From: Clavaria fumosa
Lineage: Eukaryota > Basidiomycota > Agaricomycetes > Agaricales > Clavariaceae
DNA length: 64,000 nt
NCBI GenBank assembly: GCA_951802425.1
Contig: OX637797.1
Coordinates: 1,860,001 to 1,924,000, forward strand
Direction of reading: 5' to 3'
The notes beneath the pieces were generated by a model that was not told where the DNA came from, did not search any database, and saw only the letters and a program-made list of their open reading frames with translations. Made by a program: the position numbers and the translations under genes. Below are positions 47,201 to 63,688 of this stretch, piece after piece; position 1 is the first letter of the stretch; every line of letters begins with the position of its first letter.

Positions 47201-48111
47201 GGTGATTATGCGTAAGCCAGAGGTCTTCAAGATGGCCTGCCTGCGGGATATTCAGCGACTTTTCGGAGACACTTCGCGCGAGACTTTCTACGCAGGGTTC
47301 GGTAATCGCATCACGGATGCGCTATCCTATCGCAGCGTGAATGTGCCCAGCGCCCGGATCTTCACTATCGATCACACGGGCGAGGTCAAGATGGAGTTGT
47401 TGGAACTGGCAGGCTATAAATCCTCGTAAGCCATTGTGGTGGACTCTTGCTCTACTTCGACTCTAACATGTTGCCACCAGATATATTTATATGACTGATC
47501 TCGTGGATCAAATGTTTCCGCCGATTAATCGTAAATGGGACTCAAATTATACGGACTTTAACTACTGGAAGACGCCGATACAAGAGTTCCCTCTACCCGA
47601 TTTAAGCCCTCCTTCTCCTGCTCTTAGTGCGCGGTCAGATACGTCGAATACAAGCACGCTTGCTCGATTCCTCGGCGCATCTCGACAGGCGCCCGTCAAA
47701 CAGACAAGTCTCCTTCCAACATCTATACTGAAGGAAGAGCGGACTTCTAGTTTAAGGCAAATGTCTTCGTTTGAGCTGCTGAGCAACACGATCTCTAGCT
47801 TCACACGGTCTACCAGCTCGTCTTCGGGCAGCCGCAGGCGGAGTCCGAGCCCCGGATCGTACTCGTCGTCGACCACGTTCCTTGACTCTGAGAATGAGGA
47901 GGAGGAAGTGGTGAACGGAGTAGGCGGAGATAAACGGAGGAGGACGCGCACGCCTAGCATGGTCAGCGTGCCCAGCGTGGGCGTCGCCAAACCATCCAAC
48001 GCTCAGGTAGACATTCAAGCTTATGAAGAAGACGAAGTGGCTGCCGCGGAGCATGCTTTTGACGAAGACTTTTTCACCACGGGTGAGATGCAGAATGTGC
48101 CCTTTTTGTAG
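44236..48111 (+). CDS. PAH1: Lipin-family phosphatidate phosphatase (Pah1/Smp2/Ned1)
   Basis: Mg2+-dependent phosphatidate phosphatase that makes diacylglycerol for storage lipid and phospholipid synthesis. The N-LIP domain starts at residue 1 (MNYLRGAVNAISAPYQYY) with GAIDVIVV and FHVRFGKLQVLRP, then VNVSVNGQPIPFNMKIGEAG. A long low-complexity middle region follows, including Ser-rich stretches. The M-Lip region includes LFLEDESVIANEHLVIRWA. The HAD-like catalytic domain has the DxDGT motif DIDGTITK at about 46826 and continues with FAMIGRDWTHSGVAKLYTDI, IMYLTSRAIGQADSTRDYL and FYAGFGNRITDALSYRSV. The acidic tail ends FDEDFFTTGEMQNVPFL. Introns are short. Complete and probably active. Confidence 0.94.
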
Positions 48112-48222
48112 ATGAGAGAACGCGCATAGAACTGCCCCATCTCTACATTCAATGTAATATGTAATTTTACAATACCCCCACACCCACACCCAACATAATC
48201 ACAGCATTATTTCACGTGACTC

Positions 48223-48228
48223 GGGGTT
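48223..48228. promoter_or_regulatory. CACGTG box upstream of the Zn2Cys6 regulator
   Basis: TTCACGTGAC, 130 bases before the predicted start. Confidence 0.35.
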
Positions 48229-48358
48229 AGCCGAGATCAGTCATGGATGTGGTCGTGTTTGACTCGACAAGTCGCTGACAGCGACAGGGGAAATGAGAGG
48301 ATTTTCAGTAGAGCTTCGGGGGCCTGATGTGGTGGTCCTTCTCTGCTCACCAGCCGTG

Positions 48359-51300
48359 ATGCCTCCAGATCCCTTACAACGGCGGCGTAGGCAGCCAGCA
48401 GAGGAAGATGCTGACACGGAATTTAGACGGTCGAGGGGTGAAATCTCTTGCGCAGAATGCCGTAGGTACGACAAGCGAAAGATTCAAAGAAGTAATACAA
48501 TGCGGAGACCTGACCTGGTATCCTTGAAGGCTGAAGCTCAGGTGCGACAAGCAACTGCCTTGCAGTACGTGTGTGCGCAGAGGATGTTCAAGCCTCTGTC
48601 CCAATGGTACCTACGAGCCTTAGTCCTTACCACGACATTGTACTTGCTTCTCACATTTCCCCACCCTACCCCGCAGGTATCATGTCAGCCGGACAAGGGG
48701 CGAAGTATGTCGTCCATCTTCTAAGAAGTCCTCGAGGCAATTGACATATTCTCAAGGTCCGTCCTTGCTGATACCGAACAATTGTACCGTAAAACGGCCC
48801 TTATGGCCCAACGCATACGACAACTTGAAGATGCACTTGCCATCTTTCAAGCCGGGGTATCCAACGAATGTCACCCTCTGCTCCAAGACGAGCTTTTAGC
48901 CATCAAGTACGGTGACTTAAAGCAGCAAACACCAGAGATTGACGTGGATGGCACCGCCGACTTCTTGGGCACTCTAACCGTAGGCGGTCGTGGCGAAGAG
49001 AAGTATTTTGGGAGATCTGGAGGGTCAGAAGTGAGTTGTCTCTGCTCCCAACTTTTTCCCTCTAATCCCGCAAGTATTAACTCACGAAAAGACATTGTTT
49101 CTCGTGAGATGCGTTTTCGATTCACATCCGTGTAATCTCAAATCCACGCGTCCAGGTTGGCGCAGGTGCGTCAGAGCGCGAAGTTGAAGACAATCTGCCG
49201 CCCATTATTGTCCAACTCTCGCGCACCTTTCCTTTCGGTCTCCCGATTGCCTCTGAAGAGAGTCTCGACATTGTGTACTCGTTCCTGCCTCCGCAGCCCC
49301 GCGCTTGGACCCTCTGCGAGACGTATTTCGAGCATGTCACATTCATTGCCAATCCTGCAAGACGAGACGACATCATTGATGATATTTTGACACCTCTATA
49401 TAAATGGCTCAAATTGCAGGAGGAGAAGTCTACCTCAAGACCACGTCCCGTATCCCCCCATCAATTGGCAGTTCTCTATGCCGTCTTTGCACTTGGAACC
49501 CTTACAGACCTAACTCTTCCTCCTCTACATCCGGATGCCGATTTGTACTTCTACCTTTGTAAAGCCGCGCTGGCTTGCCATCCAGTGCTCGAATCTCCAG
49601 AAATTCCAACCGTACAAGCGCTCACGCTCCTTGGGTTGTATCTGAATTTTCGTGGGACAAGCTCCACAATGGATGATGCCTGGTTTTTATTGTCGCTCGC
49701 TAATAGGATTGGATTAAGCGTAAGTTTGTTTGTTGTCTCTTGACTCTGGATACTACATGCGTTTTTCTTTCTGCCTTAGCTGGGACTTCGTGCGCACACA
49801 GTTTATACTCAGAATTTACGTGTTCTCATCATCTTTTGATCGCTAGATCGAGACAGCGCCCGATGGCACATGGATCCTAAAACAGTCGATCGGCGTAGAT
49901 CGTTGTTCTGGGAATGTTGCATGTCTGACATGTTTATGGTCCGTCGTAATCGTGCTATAATTACCTCTATTACTGATTCCGGTCACAGAGCCTCTCGCTT
50001 GGTCGCCCTCCATCCTACCTACTCCGTTATGTGGATTGCGAGTTCCCTGCTGACCCTGAGCAAGTGCTTGATTCAACAGGCAAACCTCAGGTCGGATGTA
50101 GGCCACTTCTTCGTTTCTGTAGCTAAGAGCTCAGAGTTTATCCAGTCTTTCGATGGAAACACGAGTTTGCGAAGGACATTCTTTCTCAAGTTGTCGAGCA
50201 AACCTTGTCTGCTCAGGGTGGTGTTACTTATCAGACGATCCTGGAACTTGACAGGAAAGTCAGGGAAAAACTGATACCACCTCATCTGGATGCGCCATAT
50301 ACAGAGGATGAGTCGGTCTCTCCCGCACAATATTTACGACGACACATTTTCTTCCAACTACGCACCGTGGTCTTGATGCATATCCATAGGAGCTTCTTTG
50401 CGCGTGCTCTGCTGGATCATCCGGCGAACCCGCTTCGCAGCCCTTATTCACCCTCAGTCTTGTGTGCTCATCGTTGCGCCTCGCTGGTTATCAAAAATAC
50501 TGCGCGGTTTGTTAATCGCTTGCCAGACTTGTGCGCTCGGTGGAATGTTTTATGGACCCACGTATTTGCTGCTGCTGTGAGCAATCTCCTACTTTCTTAT
50601 CCCCATTTCTCTAAAGCGATATACTTCGCAGCTCATTGCAGGCTCCCTCGTAACCAGGGCCCCCGCATCCACAATGGCGCCAAGCGCTTTCATGGATTTC
50701 AAGATTGCTATCGATCTTTTTGAGAAGGCGTCGTCGTCGTCATGTCGCGCTCGAAGAAGCCTCGTAGGTCGCTCTATCTCTGAATGTATGCGCCTTCTCA
50801 TAACACACCCGCTAGATTTTGCTCGACCAACTACGGGGCAAGGCATTCTCAATATATGAACAGTGCCGGAGCGGGAAGCCCCAGCCTAACTACGGTCTCT
50901 CGACCTACGAAGACGAAGGGGAGATCGAGCTTGCGTTATTCGGGGGACAAACATCCGTCTTCGCCACGTCGCTGCTTGCGAAGAAGCGGGCGGCGGCCAC
51001 GCGTGAGCGCGCCGGAGACTCGCAGGCGTTGTACTCCGAGTCGCCTGACTCGCACCATTCCTCTCCCAGCTCTGCGACGGACAGCAGTCTGGACGTCCAT
51101 CCATCTCTTGTAGAATACGTGTCATATCTTCCTCATACGCCATCTACCCAGCCACCCGCCACCCCTGCGCCATTGCCGCTGCACAGCGCGCCAGTGGCCG
51201 TCGATCCATCGTACCAGTATCTCCTGCCCGCCCACGACATCCACCAGCCTGTCGCATCGTACGAGCATTTCCCGGACATGTACAATTTGCACGCACAGCC

Positions 51301-51520
51301 AGATCTACAACATCAGTCCCTCTTTCCTGTCTCTGGGACGCCAGGCGCTACGAGGGGATACGACGCTATCACTAGGGACTCCCCGATGCCTTCGCCTGGA
51401 GATTTTATGAATATCTCTGCACCGCAGCAGCCGTTCACAGACATGAAACCGCCTTCGTTCGTCATGGATGAGCAGTGGATGTCATTCATGTCAGGACTGT
51501 TCAATCAGGATGGCACTTGA
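48359..51520 (+). CDS. Zn2Cys6 fungal-specific transcription factor
   Basis: Nuclear regulator with an N-terminal binuclear zinc cluster and a fungal_TF_MHR middle domain. The start at 48359 gives MPPDPLQRRRRQPAEEDADT; an in-frame ATG 22 codons upstream is also possible. The cluster is SCAECRR joined across an intron to LKLRCDKQLPCSTCVRRGCS, then SLCPNG, giving all six cysteines. A coiled dimer segment follows (ALMAQRIRQLEDALAIF). Middle homology: WTLCETYFEHVTFIANPARR, QLAVLYAVFALGTLTDLTL, ALTLLGLYLNFRGTSSTMDD, and SLFWECCMSDMFM. The C-terminal 200 residues are Ser/Pro/His-rich, a probable activation region. Targets are unknown. Confidence 0.85.
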
Positions 51521-52262
51521 AAGTTCTTTCCCGCGTACAGTAAGATACGGCGCGAATGATAACGCTTGACTGAACCCTTCTCCACAGCCAGGTATACCTT
51601 GTATTTTCTACTCGTATCCTTATTGGTCTTGGCGACGGACAGTGTCACCAGAACTGTGTCGGCAGTGGTCATCCCCTCCGACCGACATTCCAATGAGAAG
51701 ACAGATACTACTGTTTGTATGCTTATTGTATCGTAGAATTTGAGCAAAGGTCCCAACCCCTTTCACAAGACCCCATAAGCAGCGATCCACGTGCCTCCTC
51801 TGACAGGGGATCCCATCACGTGTCTGAGGGTCAGCCGCGTGCAGAGGTGGTCCAAGGAAAATCTGCCAAGGGGTAAGGGATACAGTAAGAATCGCACGCA
51901 GAGATAGTAGATTTCTGACCCAGAGAACTAGGATAGAATCGAGGCGCTTGCGTCGTGTGTCTAGCAGAGCTAATTCATATTTTTGCTTAGTAAGCTGCCC
52001 TGGTGATCGATCGTAATCTTGATCGGATCATGATCATGAATTGGTATTGTATTGCAACAGCGTTGCTATAAGTCACTAGTCTAGTCTGGGGTAATTTCGC
52101 TCAGCAGCCATTGAGACGTTGGAAATTGAGGCGAGCGGCATAAAGTAGGAGGGTAGTATCACCTGTATTTGTATTTGTTCTACCTCACCTCTTTGCCTCT
52201 GTGCTTAAGGAGGACAAACTGAACTCTGTGTGACTTCGAGCTTCGGACAGGTGTTTCTCGAC
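51521..52262. other. Intergenic region upstream of nucleoside hydrolase
   Basis: No supported gene. It contains two CACGTG boxes (51788-51793, 51817-51822) and a cluster of five GATC tetramers ending in the perfect palindrome CATGATCATG (52005-52038). Confidence 0.55.
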
Positions 52263-53593
52263 ATGAAACATATTTGGCTGGATGCAGACCCAGTGAGGAC
52301 CTCTTCTCGCGTGACCTTGCGCTGCCAATGCTCAATGCTCGGCTCTAGGGCCACGACGATGCCATCGCCATCCTGCTCGCGATCCACTCTACGGACGTAA
52401 ACCTACTGGGGGTTTCTACGGTGGGTCGATTGAGCAGTGCCACCACTAAGTGCTCTAACTGGGGTTACTTGAAGGTTTACGGCAACGCCAGCGCGCATTA
52501 CACCTTGAGGAACGCTGCCAAATGTCTCCACGCCTTTGCTGCCTCAAAGTCGATACAGGTGTACCCCGGAGCACACATCCCACTTCTACAACCCAAAATG
52601 CATGCCCCAAAAATCCACGGAGAAGATGGCCTGGGCGGCGTTGTTGGTCTTCCACACGATGAGGACCCAAACGTCCTCGCTTATCTTGCTAAAGACCAGC
52701 ATGGCGAGACGATTCGGGCCCTCGATGGCATGTCGAATGTTATCAGACACGCTGCAAAGGATGGATTGCGGGTAACGGTCGTGTCCACTGGACCAATGAC
52801 CAACATAGCGTTGTTTATCAGCGTCTATCCCGATCTGCTCAAACATATTGAGGAATTCGTCTTCATGGGGGGTGGAGTTGGAGTCGGGAATAAATCGGCT
52901 GTCGCTGGTGAGATCGAGGAACCAATCCCACTTGTCCGCTAATTTACATGCACCCGTGAAGAGTTTAACATTCTATGTGATCGTAAGTTTTTACCCCTCC
53001 AGGCGGTGTCTGCGCTGCACTTAGGGTTCATCTAGCCGAGGCAGCGCAAATCGTCCTCAATGCGCATGTGAAGAAGACAATGATATCTCTCAATGTTACC
53101 CACACTGCAATCATGAAAAGGCAATCGCATGCACAATTGCTTTCTCCAGGCATCCAACTATCTGATCATGCACCGCTGCCTAAACCAGCGAGTCATCTTC
53201 GCCATATGCTTTCAACGCTAGTCAGCTTCTTCGCGGACGCTTACAAGTCCACGTTTGGATTTGTAGATGGCCCGCCTTTACATGATGCCCTTACGATTGC
53301 ATACGTCGCTCGCCCAGAGATATTCACTTGTAAACGGCATCACGTCGATGTTGAACTGCGTGGGCTTCATACACTCGGCGAGACTGTGGTGGATGTTTGG
53401 CAACACAAACGTTGCGACGACTCTTGGGGGGCCAGCGGCAAGAATTGCAAGGTCGCCGAATCAATGAATGTGAGTTTTCCTAGGCGGTGTCATTTCATGA
53501 CTGGTAGATTTTTTCAATTAGGTCGAAGCTTTTTGGACATTCCTATTGGATTGTGTCTCGCGGTGTGACTTAGTTTCCCCATTGAATGCATGA
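52263..53593 (+). CDS. Inosine/uridine-preferring nucleoside hydrolase
   Basis: Purine/pyrimidine nucleoside N-ribohydrolase for salvage. The start at 52263 gives MKHIWLDADP, spliced to GHDDA, forming the calcium-binding DxDPGxDD signature. Further family blocks are HGEDGLGGVVGLP, VVSTGPMTNIALFISVYPDL, EEFVFMGGGVGVGN and DGPPLHDALTIAYV, with the C-terminal catalytic His. The intron after MN (from 53470) rejoins at VEAFW, and the end reads DCVSRCDLVSPLNA. No signal peptide, so cytosolic. Complete, about 380 residues. Confidence 0.9.
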
Positions 53594-53698
53594 CGTAGAT
53601 ACACATGAAGGGTGGAGAGCGTTTTGTGTATCCGCTTTCGTGAATGTGGGAGTGGGCACTGATGAAGGTGAAGGATATGCTGTAAATCTAGGTTGTAC

Positions 53699-56600
53699 TT
53701 ATTGTCTTGCGCCGTCAAGAAAGATCTTGCTGACTGGACGTGGCCTTGATCGTCGCTTCCCATCCCTCATGCTTCGGATAGCTTGATCCAGGTCACCTCT
53801 TCCGATTGAGCGCCCGCCAGAAGCATATCCATGAGAGTTTGTCGAAGGTTGTGGCAGTGGCGGCTGTAGCAAGGGCAATTGTGGAGCTTCTTGTTTTGCA
53901 TTGCGCGCCTGTGATGGTGGTGGATGCATTGAATATGGGCAAAAAGTTAGAATATGTATATCTATGCGAACCTGCTTCTGTGTAAGCTGGCCAACGTTAG
54001 GTCCTTCGAACACGGGCTTCGCCGATTGCTGTTGAGTTTTCTGCTCCGCATCATGCACTTCTACAGCGCACTTCTGCAAACAAAGGGCAATCTCGGCTTC
54101 GATATACTGAGCTCAGAAAATGAACCATACCTGAAGAGCGGAGGAGAAGGACATCACGAGACTGAAGAAATCCTCGGGCTTTGGGGACTCTGGAGAATCG
54201 GGATCCTCGCCATAATACAGCAACAGCGATCTCATCTCCTCTTTGACCGCACTTGCCATCTTCTGCAGAGCATCTATAGTGGAACCGATGCGATAGATGA
54301 AGGTCTACCGAGGCCAAACAATTATGAAGTAATCTAGCAGGGAAGTTGGCTTTGAAGTACCTGCATCACATCCACGAACTTTCCTCCTTCCGTACTAATG
54401 CCGAGCTGCTTGACGTGCTGAACCTCCTCCTTTACTCGACTTAGGCCAAGGACTAGAGAGTCGACCACTTGAGTAACCATTTGGACAGACACTATAGAAA
54501 GTATTCAAAGCATTGCAGGTGTATATAGAATGTCATCATACCCCTGGCAGCCGGTTCCACATGCGCCAGTTCATCCATGAACTGCAATATTGTAGCGTCT
54601 GTACGAAGAAGTACTCGTGCAAGGTAGTGCAGCAGCGTAGGGCAATCTTTACAATGTTTTGCAGTCTTGATATCTCTCATCTGCAGAGCCTATTCAGTGG
54701 TACTATTGTCGAAGGCGACGTGATCACCAGCCTTCATCAGGGCTTCAAGTCGGAATCCTCGCGCCCCGCCTCTGAAATTTGATGCATTCAGTGTGTTCCC
54801 TACGGCGAGAACAGCCTATAAAAGTGATTAAATGTAAGGCACACCGATGACGAGAGCAATGATCGACCTGTAGTGTTTGTTTGAACCTCGCAGACGAGCG
54901 AAGTTCTCGACATGCGTTCCGTAGGATATCCAGGTCTGGTCGGATTTCCTCAATATCAAGCTCCACTTTTCTACGGTATATCATGCATTCGAGGCGTTCA
55001 TTGAGTCGCGGAATTGCAGCGATCTGTTCAAATTCAGGATTTGAATGTTCTCTGAGTTCGAAATACTCACAAAACTTATGAATTGGTCTGCTTTGGCAAG
55101 CTTGGTCACGTCCGGAAAACCCTTGATACGGCCGATCTGTCAATTAGGAGTTAAATCGGAGGCCAATATGAGTGGAACAATTCGGACCTCTTCAGCCGTT
55201 GGCAGTTGTCTACTAATCGCTCTAAGGTCGTCAACCGATAGAGCTTGGTCATCAAGGTCTAAGATGGCATCGCAAATTTCGCGTGCGCCTAGCCTTATCC
55301 CAAACAATGTTATGGCTATGCGAGCTATGAGCAGTATTCTTAGACATCTAGCGGAGGGAACATACCGATGTTATTGGCTCGCGTGATATCTAGAACAGTC
55401 TTGGCGGTCTGCTTCTGCGAAGGTGACGACTTAGATGAGTCTGGCGAAGGCTCCACCGCAAAAGTGACCTCAAGGTCATCCATGCAGAATACAACAGAAC
55501 TTTCTTCGCTCCAAAACGTCGGACCGACAGCAGAGGCATTCAGCTTGTTCCAGAAGAAGGTTTTCATCCGCTTCGGAGGTCGAATTTTCTTCCCTTTCGC
55601 ATGAGGGACTGGTGGAGATTGGAGCCAGTCAAGGGAAGTCGGTGCTGGTGGTGGTGGCGGCGGTAGACGCGAGAACGCATCAATATGAGGGCCTGGGGGC
55701 GGGACTGGGGGTGATACGGGGGACGATGCTGGTGGAAGAGGCGGCGGCGGCGGCGGCGGAGGAGGAGGCGGTGGTGGTGGTGGTGGTGGTGGTGGTGGAG
55801 GAGGAGGAGGAGGAGGAGGAGGAGGAGGAGGAACGACAAGGATTGAAGGAGGTATTGGCGATGGTGGGGATGGTGATAGCGACAGTGTTGAAATGGGTTC
55901 AGCAGGAGAAACTCCAGGTGCAGGTTGAACATCACCAGACGTGGGAGATTCTACAAGGCTTTCCGAAAGAGTCGAATATGATTTGGTGAGCGTATATGTG
56001 ATATCATCGTGGTGAGATGAGGAAGGGACAGCGTTTTGAGGGGTAGTTGGGGGTAATTGGCTTGGCCTCCTAGGCTTCGCTCTCGGAGGAGGAGGAGGGG
56101 TTGTATTCGCTTTGAACTCCTGCTCCGTCATGACTTTATTTTTGACAGCCGTTTGAGCCTTGAGGCTGGCAATTTCGACTAAGAGCGAGGCAATCTGTGA
56201 ATTTTTTTGCGTCAGAGTCTCAATAGTTCTAACGGCGATCAGCTGAGCATCCATTTCGGCAACTCGATCTTCCTCCTTCGATTCTTCTCTTGAGAGAAAC
56301 CGTGTGTAAACAGATTCCAGTGCACGCTTGAGATAGACATTTTCTTTATCTTTGGCGCTAAGTAGTTTCTCAAGTTCCGCGACCTTTCGCATCTGCGTAA
56401 GTTGCTGCATGTCAGCTCGACCGCTGAGACGAACCTTCAGCTGGTGCTTGGATATCTCATCCGTTAAATGATTCCATTTGACACGGTCTCGTTCACGTTT
56501 TGCTCGTTCGTCCTGGAAAAACAGTCAATATTAGACATCCTAACTTGGGTAGAAACTCACGGCGTCACGTCCTTCGTTAGGATTCTCAATCTTGAATCGA

Positions 56601-59600
56601 TCAAGGTCGGCTTGCAGCTGCAAGACTTGTTTCTCCTTCAGTACAAGGCGCTGTACAAGGCCATGAAAACCCTGTGACAGAATTCAGTGAAGGACGGTCG
56701 TCAAGCACAGATCGCTCACTTCTCCGGCTTTACCAGGAACCCTGCTATTAGGAACAGGTATATTCGGGGGTAAAGATTTGAACGTGTTGAGTTCTGCAAC
56801 TTTCTGGTTGAGTTTGTCGCGCAATTGGATTCGCTGTAATATAGGTGCGGTAAACCGATAGACAAGGGGTAATAGCTTTATCGCCTACCTCTTCGCTCAG
56901 TTCCTCGACTTTCTCTCGTAGCTCTTCCAATTCCTGTTCGACGGCCTTCACCGAGTCCGTGAATAAATTTACTTCAAATTCATGACCCGTAATGTGCTGT
57001 ACAGAAGCAGCAAATCTCTTCATAAAAGCATGCCAGCTGTCGTCACTGAAAGTCAATAATTGAGCGCTCGCACAATGATGCAATGCAGTTATGATTCACA
57101 AATTGTCGAGCAGGGCCGCCTGCTCCACAAACTTGTCAAGGATTGTGAAAAGATCCGCCTTAAGTTGGCTAGAGAATATATCGTCTGCTGCTGTGGGCGG
57201 TGGAGCGAGTGAGAAAACTTACATGCCCACATCCCTCGTCAGTATTTGCCCATAGTGACCCAAAATTTCGACCATCATCGGATAGAGCTCCCCGTGTTTC
57301 TTCGCTAGAGTGATCAAATCTTGAAGAACAATCTCCGAATCGGAGCGAGCTCGTTGGTGTCCATCTGCATCCTTCATGAGCATAGCACGAGCACGCTCTC
57401 GCGCTTCTGCTTCATCCTCGAATTTCTCTTCTGCGTATACATCCAGCTGCGTCAGCAAGGATTCCGGCGGCTTTATGTATCTCAGGGCCTAGCGAGTTTG
57501 AGCTTGGCATATGAGGTGAGCCCACGAGAATGAGACATACTACGATAACCTCGTTGAGTCCTCGTCTGCTAAATTCCTCTCGGAGCATGATGCGATCCTC
57601 GAGCACCTCTGGATAATTAGTGAGCGCATTCACGAGAGCCATTGTTGCCGTGCGGGCTTCCCAGACACCTTCCCCTTCATCAGCGTAGTATGTGTCCTCT
57701 CCATCATCGCTATCGTCGGGATGGTTGGGCGGACGTAAAGAAGCAACGAGGAATTCGAATCGAAAGCTTTCCTCAAAAGCGACTCGAAAGTCGGATAGGG
57801 CTGCAAGGACGACTTTATGGCCTTCTTGAATAGACAGGACACAGATTGCAGCGAGAAGTTCTGAAGCCAGCGTGCGGATTTTGGGAGAGTCGATGTGGAG
57901 AGCGTAAACAATGTAAGTGATTATCATGGAAGACGAAACGACTCGATTGAATCCGGGCTACGCAGTTTCAGCAACAAGTTTCCGCTCGAATGATTATGTA
58001 CAAACCTCAGTGTTTAGAATGACCCGCAAACATTTGATCAATTCTAGGAGAACGGTCAACTCAACCTCATTCAGCGTCCGCCTTTTGCCTCCCTTCCCCA
58101 CGAGCCTGGATAGAGCCGCTTGTAAAGCGTCTAGACCCTTCTCCTCGCCGACGAAATCCTCAATCCATGCCAGTTTAGCAGTCGACAGATGCACCCGCAA
58201 AGAAATCAAATTCTTGGCCATCTTCAGATCTGTCAATTTGGCCGCGCGAAGCTTGGTCACATATGATTTCGCTGAATCGGCAGAGTCCACGACATTCTTA
58301 TCACCGCCGCCAGAGGACATCCACCAGCTACTCCACCCTCCAGTGGTTTGGGGTTGAAGGGGCACTACATTTACGGCAACGGTCTCTCCCTTCCGTTTGC
58401 TTAGTGTTCCGGAGTCGCCATGTACTGAGACCGAGGAAACAGAAGACGTGTGAGGTACGGACGTACCAGTTCCCCATCCTGCGATGGAGAACCGTTTCAT
58501 GAGGTTTTCCCCTGTTAGCTGAGGCACAAGGCGAGGAAGAAACGCTCCACCACTGGTAGATATGTCCTGGGAGGCTTGAGTGGATTGCGATGACTGCATG
58601 CTCTTGCGAAACTGCTGATGTTGTCGCAGCAGAAACAATTTGCGCTCTGGCGGGAGTTCATGCATCTCAGTCCGCCGTGAGCCTTTCAAATTTAAATCAT
58701 CCTTAACATGCAAAAGTCATTTTTTAAAAACTTGAATAGAATATGAAGTATACCAGCATCTGTTCAAAGGCAAGTGGTTCAAGATCGCTTTCTTCGTGGG
58801 TTTCTAATTCCTCCGCGACACCTTTCGCTAAAAGGAGGCCATTACCTGTGTGATGAGGTACCAGTTTCGGCTCGCTGACACTCTTCTTCTGTGTTGCGGG
58901 GGAAATGCTAGGGCGACTAGGCGTGGTCGGCGAAGCGGGGGCGAACCAGCCCTCAAATATGCTCGAGATTCCGTTCCGCGAATAAGTTCCTTTCTGATTC
59001 GTAGACTCAAACCACTCGGATCTACGATTCGATTGACGCGAATTCCCTGGTAACTTTGCAGTCCCATCATCTTCATCCTGCGTGGACTGGACCTTTCCGA
59101 TTGTGGACTCCGAGGGTCCTACGGATGATGCGACAGACGAAGAACGAGAACTTGAGCGGCTGTACCATTCTTCGGGAACGCAGAACCTGAAAAACCGTTT
59201 CGAGGAAGCTGAGAATGGATTCGAAACCAAGGGGGACCCCACAAAATTACAAAGTTTCGTGGACGCAGACAATCTTGAGGACTCTGGGAGAAAAGTTCAA
59301 CCCTCTAATCATTGGCAACTAGAAAGCGACGCCTCACGCTGTACGATTCCATCTGTCCAAACCTCCTCGAGTACGTATTCGACGCTACCCCCTCCGGCCA
59401 CACGCAGATTCTTAGTCAGTCCGAGCTCTTCTACCACCCCACGAACAAAATCGTCCACTGTCGTCGACCTTGCTATATAGAACTTTCTCTGATATCCGTC
59501 GTGTACTTCCGGGACGCGCAGGAATGATATTGTCACGGAGAGTCGTGGATGCAACGAGACGAGACGGAGGCGTGGGGTGTGTAGATAAGAGGTCTGGGGA

Positions 59601-59973
59601 AAGGCGAAAAAGTGTGGCTTCAACGAGGGATCGGCCACGTCACTGTTGATGATGGGTGCGACAACTGCACCAGGTGCTACTATGCCTGGAGGAATGACAT
59701 CACGTCAACCAAATACTCCAACAACGACAAAAACTCACAATCGCCTAGACGCTCAAGCTCCTCTTCTTCCCACAGACGCCCAGGTCGCTCGACCTTGCAT
59801 CTTTGCAGAGCCCAACCGCGAGGCTCAAGCTCACCGAGTAGATCTGAACGAACTTCCTGTGATGCGACCAGAGCATCGATAACGTCCTGAGCTGTGCCAT
59901 CAATTCCGACTTCTGCAAAATGAACTGAGCCGGATGGTAGTATAGTGGGGACAATCAAAGGGGGTTTTGACAT
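53699..59973 (-). CDS. Diaphanous-related formin (Bni1/SepA type)
   Basis: Actin nucleator for polarised growth and septation. The start at 59973 gives MSKPPLIVPTILPSGSVHFA and a Ras-association-like N-terminal fold (LRVPEVHDGYQRKFYIARST). A GTPase-binding/FH3 region follows: DDLNLKGSRRTEMHELPPER, FKMAKNLISLRVHL-type helices, then FRVAFEESFRFEFLVASLR. Coiled coil at about 56900-56200. The FH1 region has 31 consecutive prolines (55739-55831). FH2 begins FFWNKLNASAVGPTFW and includes the GN(T)LN and ARGFRLEAL blocks. The C-terminus GDLDQAIRSMRDGKRRSRPR is a plausible autoinhibitory (DAD) motif. About 20 introns; total near 1,700 residues. Complete by inspection. Confidence 0.92.
55739..55831. 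repeat. Pro-codon microsatellite (31 repeats) in formin FH1
   Basis: On the plus strand this is CGG/AGG/TGG triplet repetition; on the coding strand, 31 consecutive Pro codons. The mix of codons (CCG, CCT, CCA blocks) suggests several expansion events. Confidence 0.9.
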
Positions 59974-60360
59974 GGCAGTGGCTTGATTCGCTTGAACGGC
60001 CGCCAAAGGGTCAGTATATCAAGGACGTGCACGCGTGCTGCAACAAAGCGAGACGTATTACGCGTCCTTCAGAGTAATAGTTTAGACCTATGCCTGCCCT
60101 TGAGATTATTAGACCTCCGCAAGTCCGGGAGCACGTCCTGCCGGTACTTGAGAGAGTTGGGCTGTAGCCCGTCAGTGACGGAGCTCGTTGACATCGTATG
60201 GCACGTGAGATTTTGCCAAATCCGAGCTGCTCTCATTCAGTGCGACCACCGCAGCGACATGCGCCGTCACGCGTCACGTGTCACGAAGCCGTCATGATGA
60301 GCGTGGTGAGAGTGATACATTGGTATTACAGTAAGATGTATCTGAGACGAAAAATAACCA
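59974..60360. other. Intergenic region between formin start and MCM6 stop
   Basis: Formin promoter plus MCM6 3' flank. It contains ACGCGT directly followed by CACGTG (60269-60280), about 300 bases upstream of the formin ATG. No coding sequence is supported. Confidence 0.6.
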
Positions 60361-63637
<3,277 letters not shown>

Positions 63638-63681
63638 GATGTCGCGCACTGACGTCGTGAAGGTCGACCACCAGGTGCGAT

Positions 63682-63688
63682 CGCGAAA
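63682..63688. promoter_or_regulatory. CGCGAAA (SCB/E2F-like) box upstream of MCM6
   Basis: CGCGAAA matches the CRCGAAA G1/S box and lies 44 bases upstream of the MCM6 ATG. MCM genes are classical targets; binding here is inferred. Confidence 0.45.

Noticed and set aside
55600..55990. Leu/His- and Glu/Val-rich frames opposite the formin FH1 repeat
   Set aside because: Alternate-frame translations of the same Pro microsatellite.
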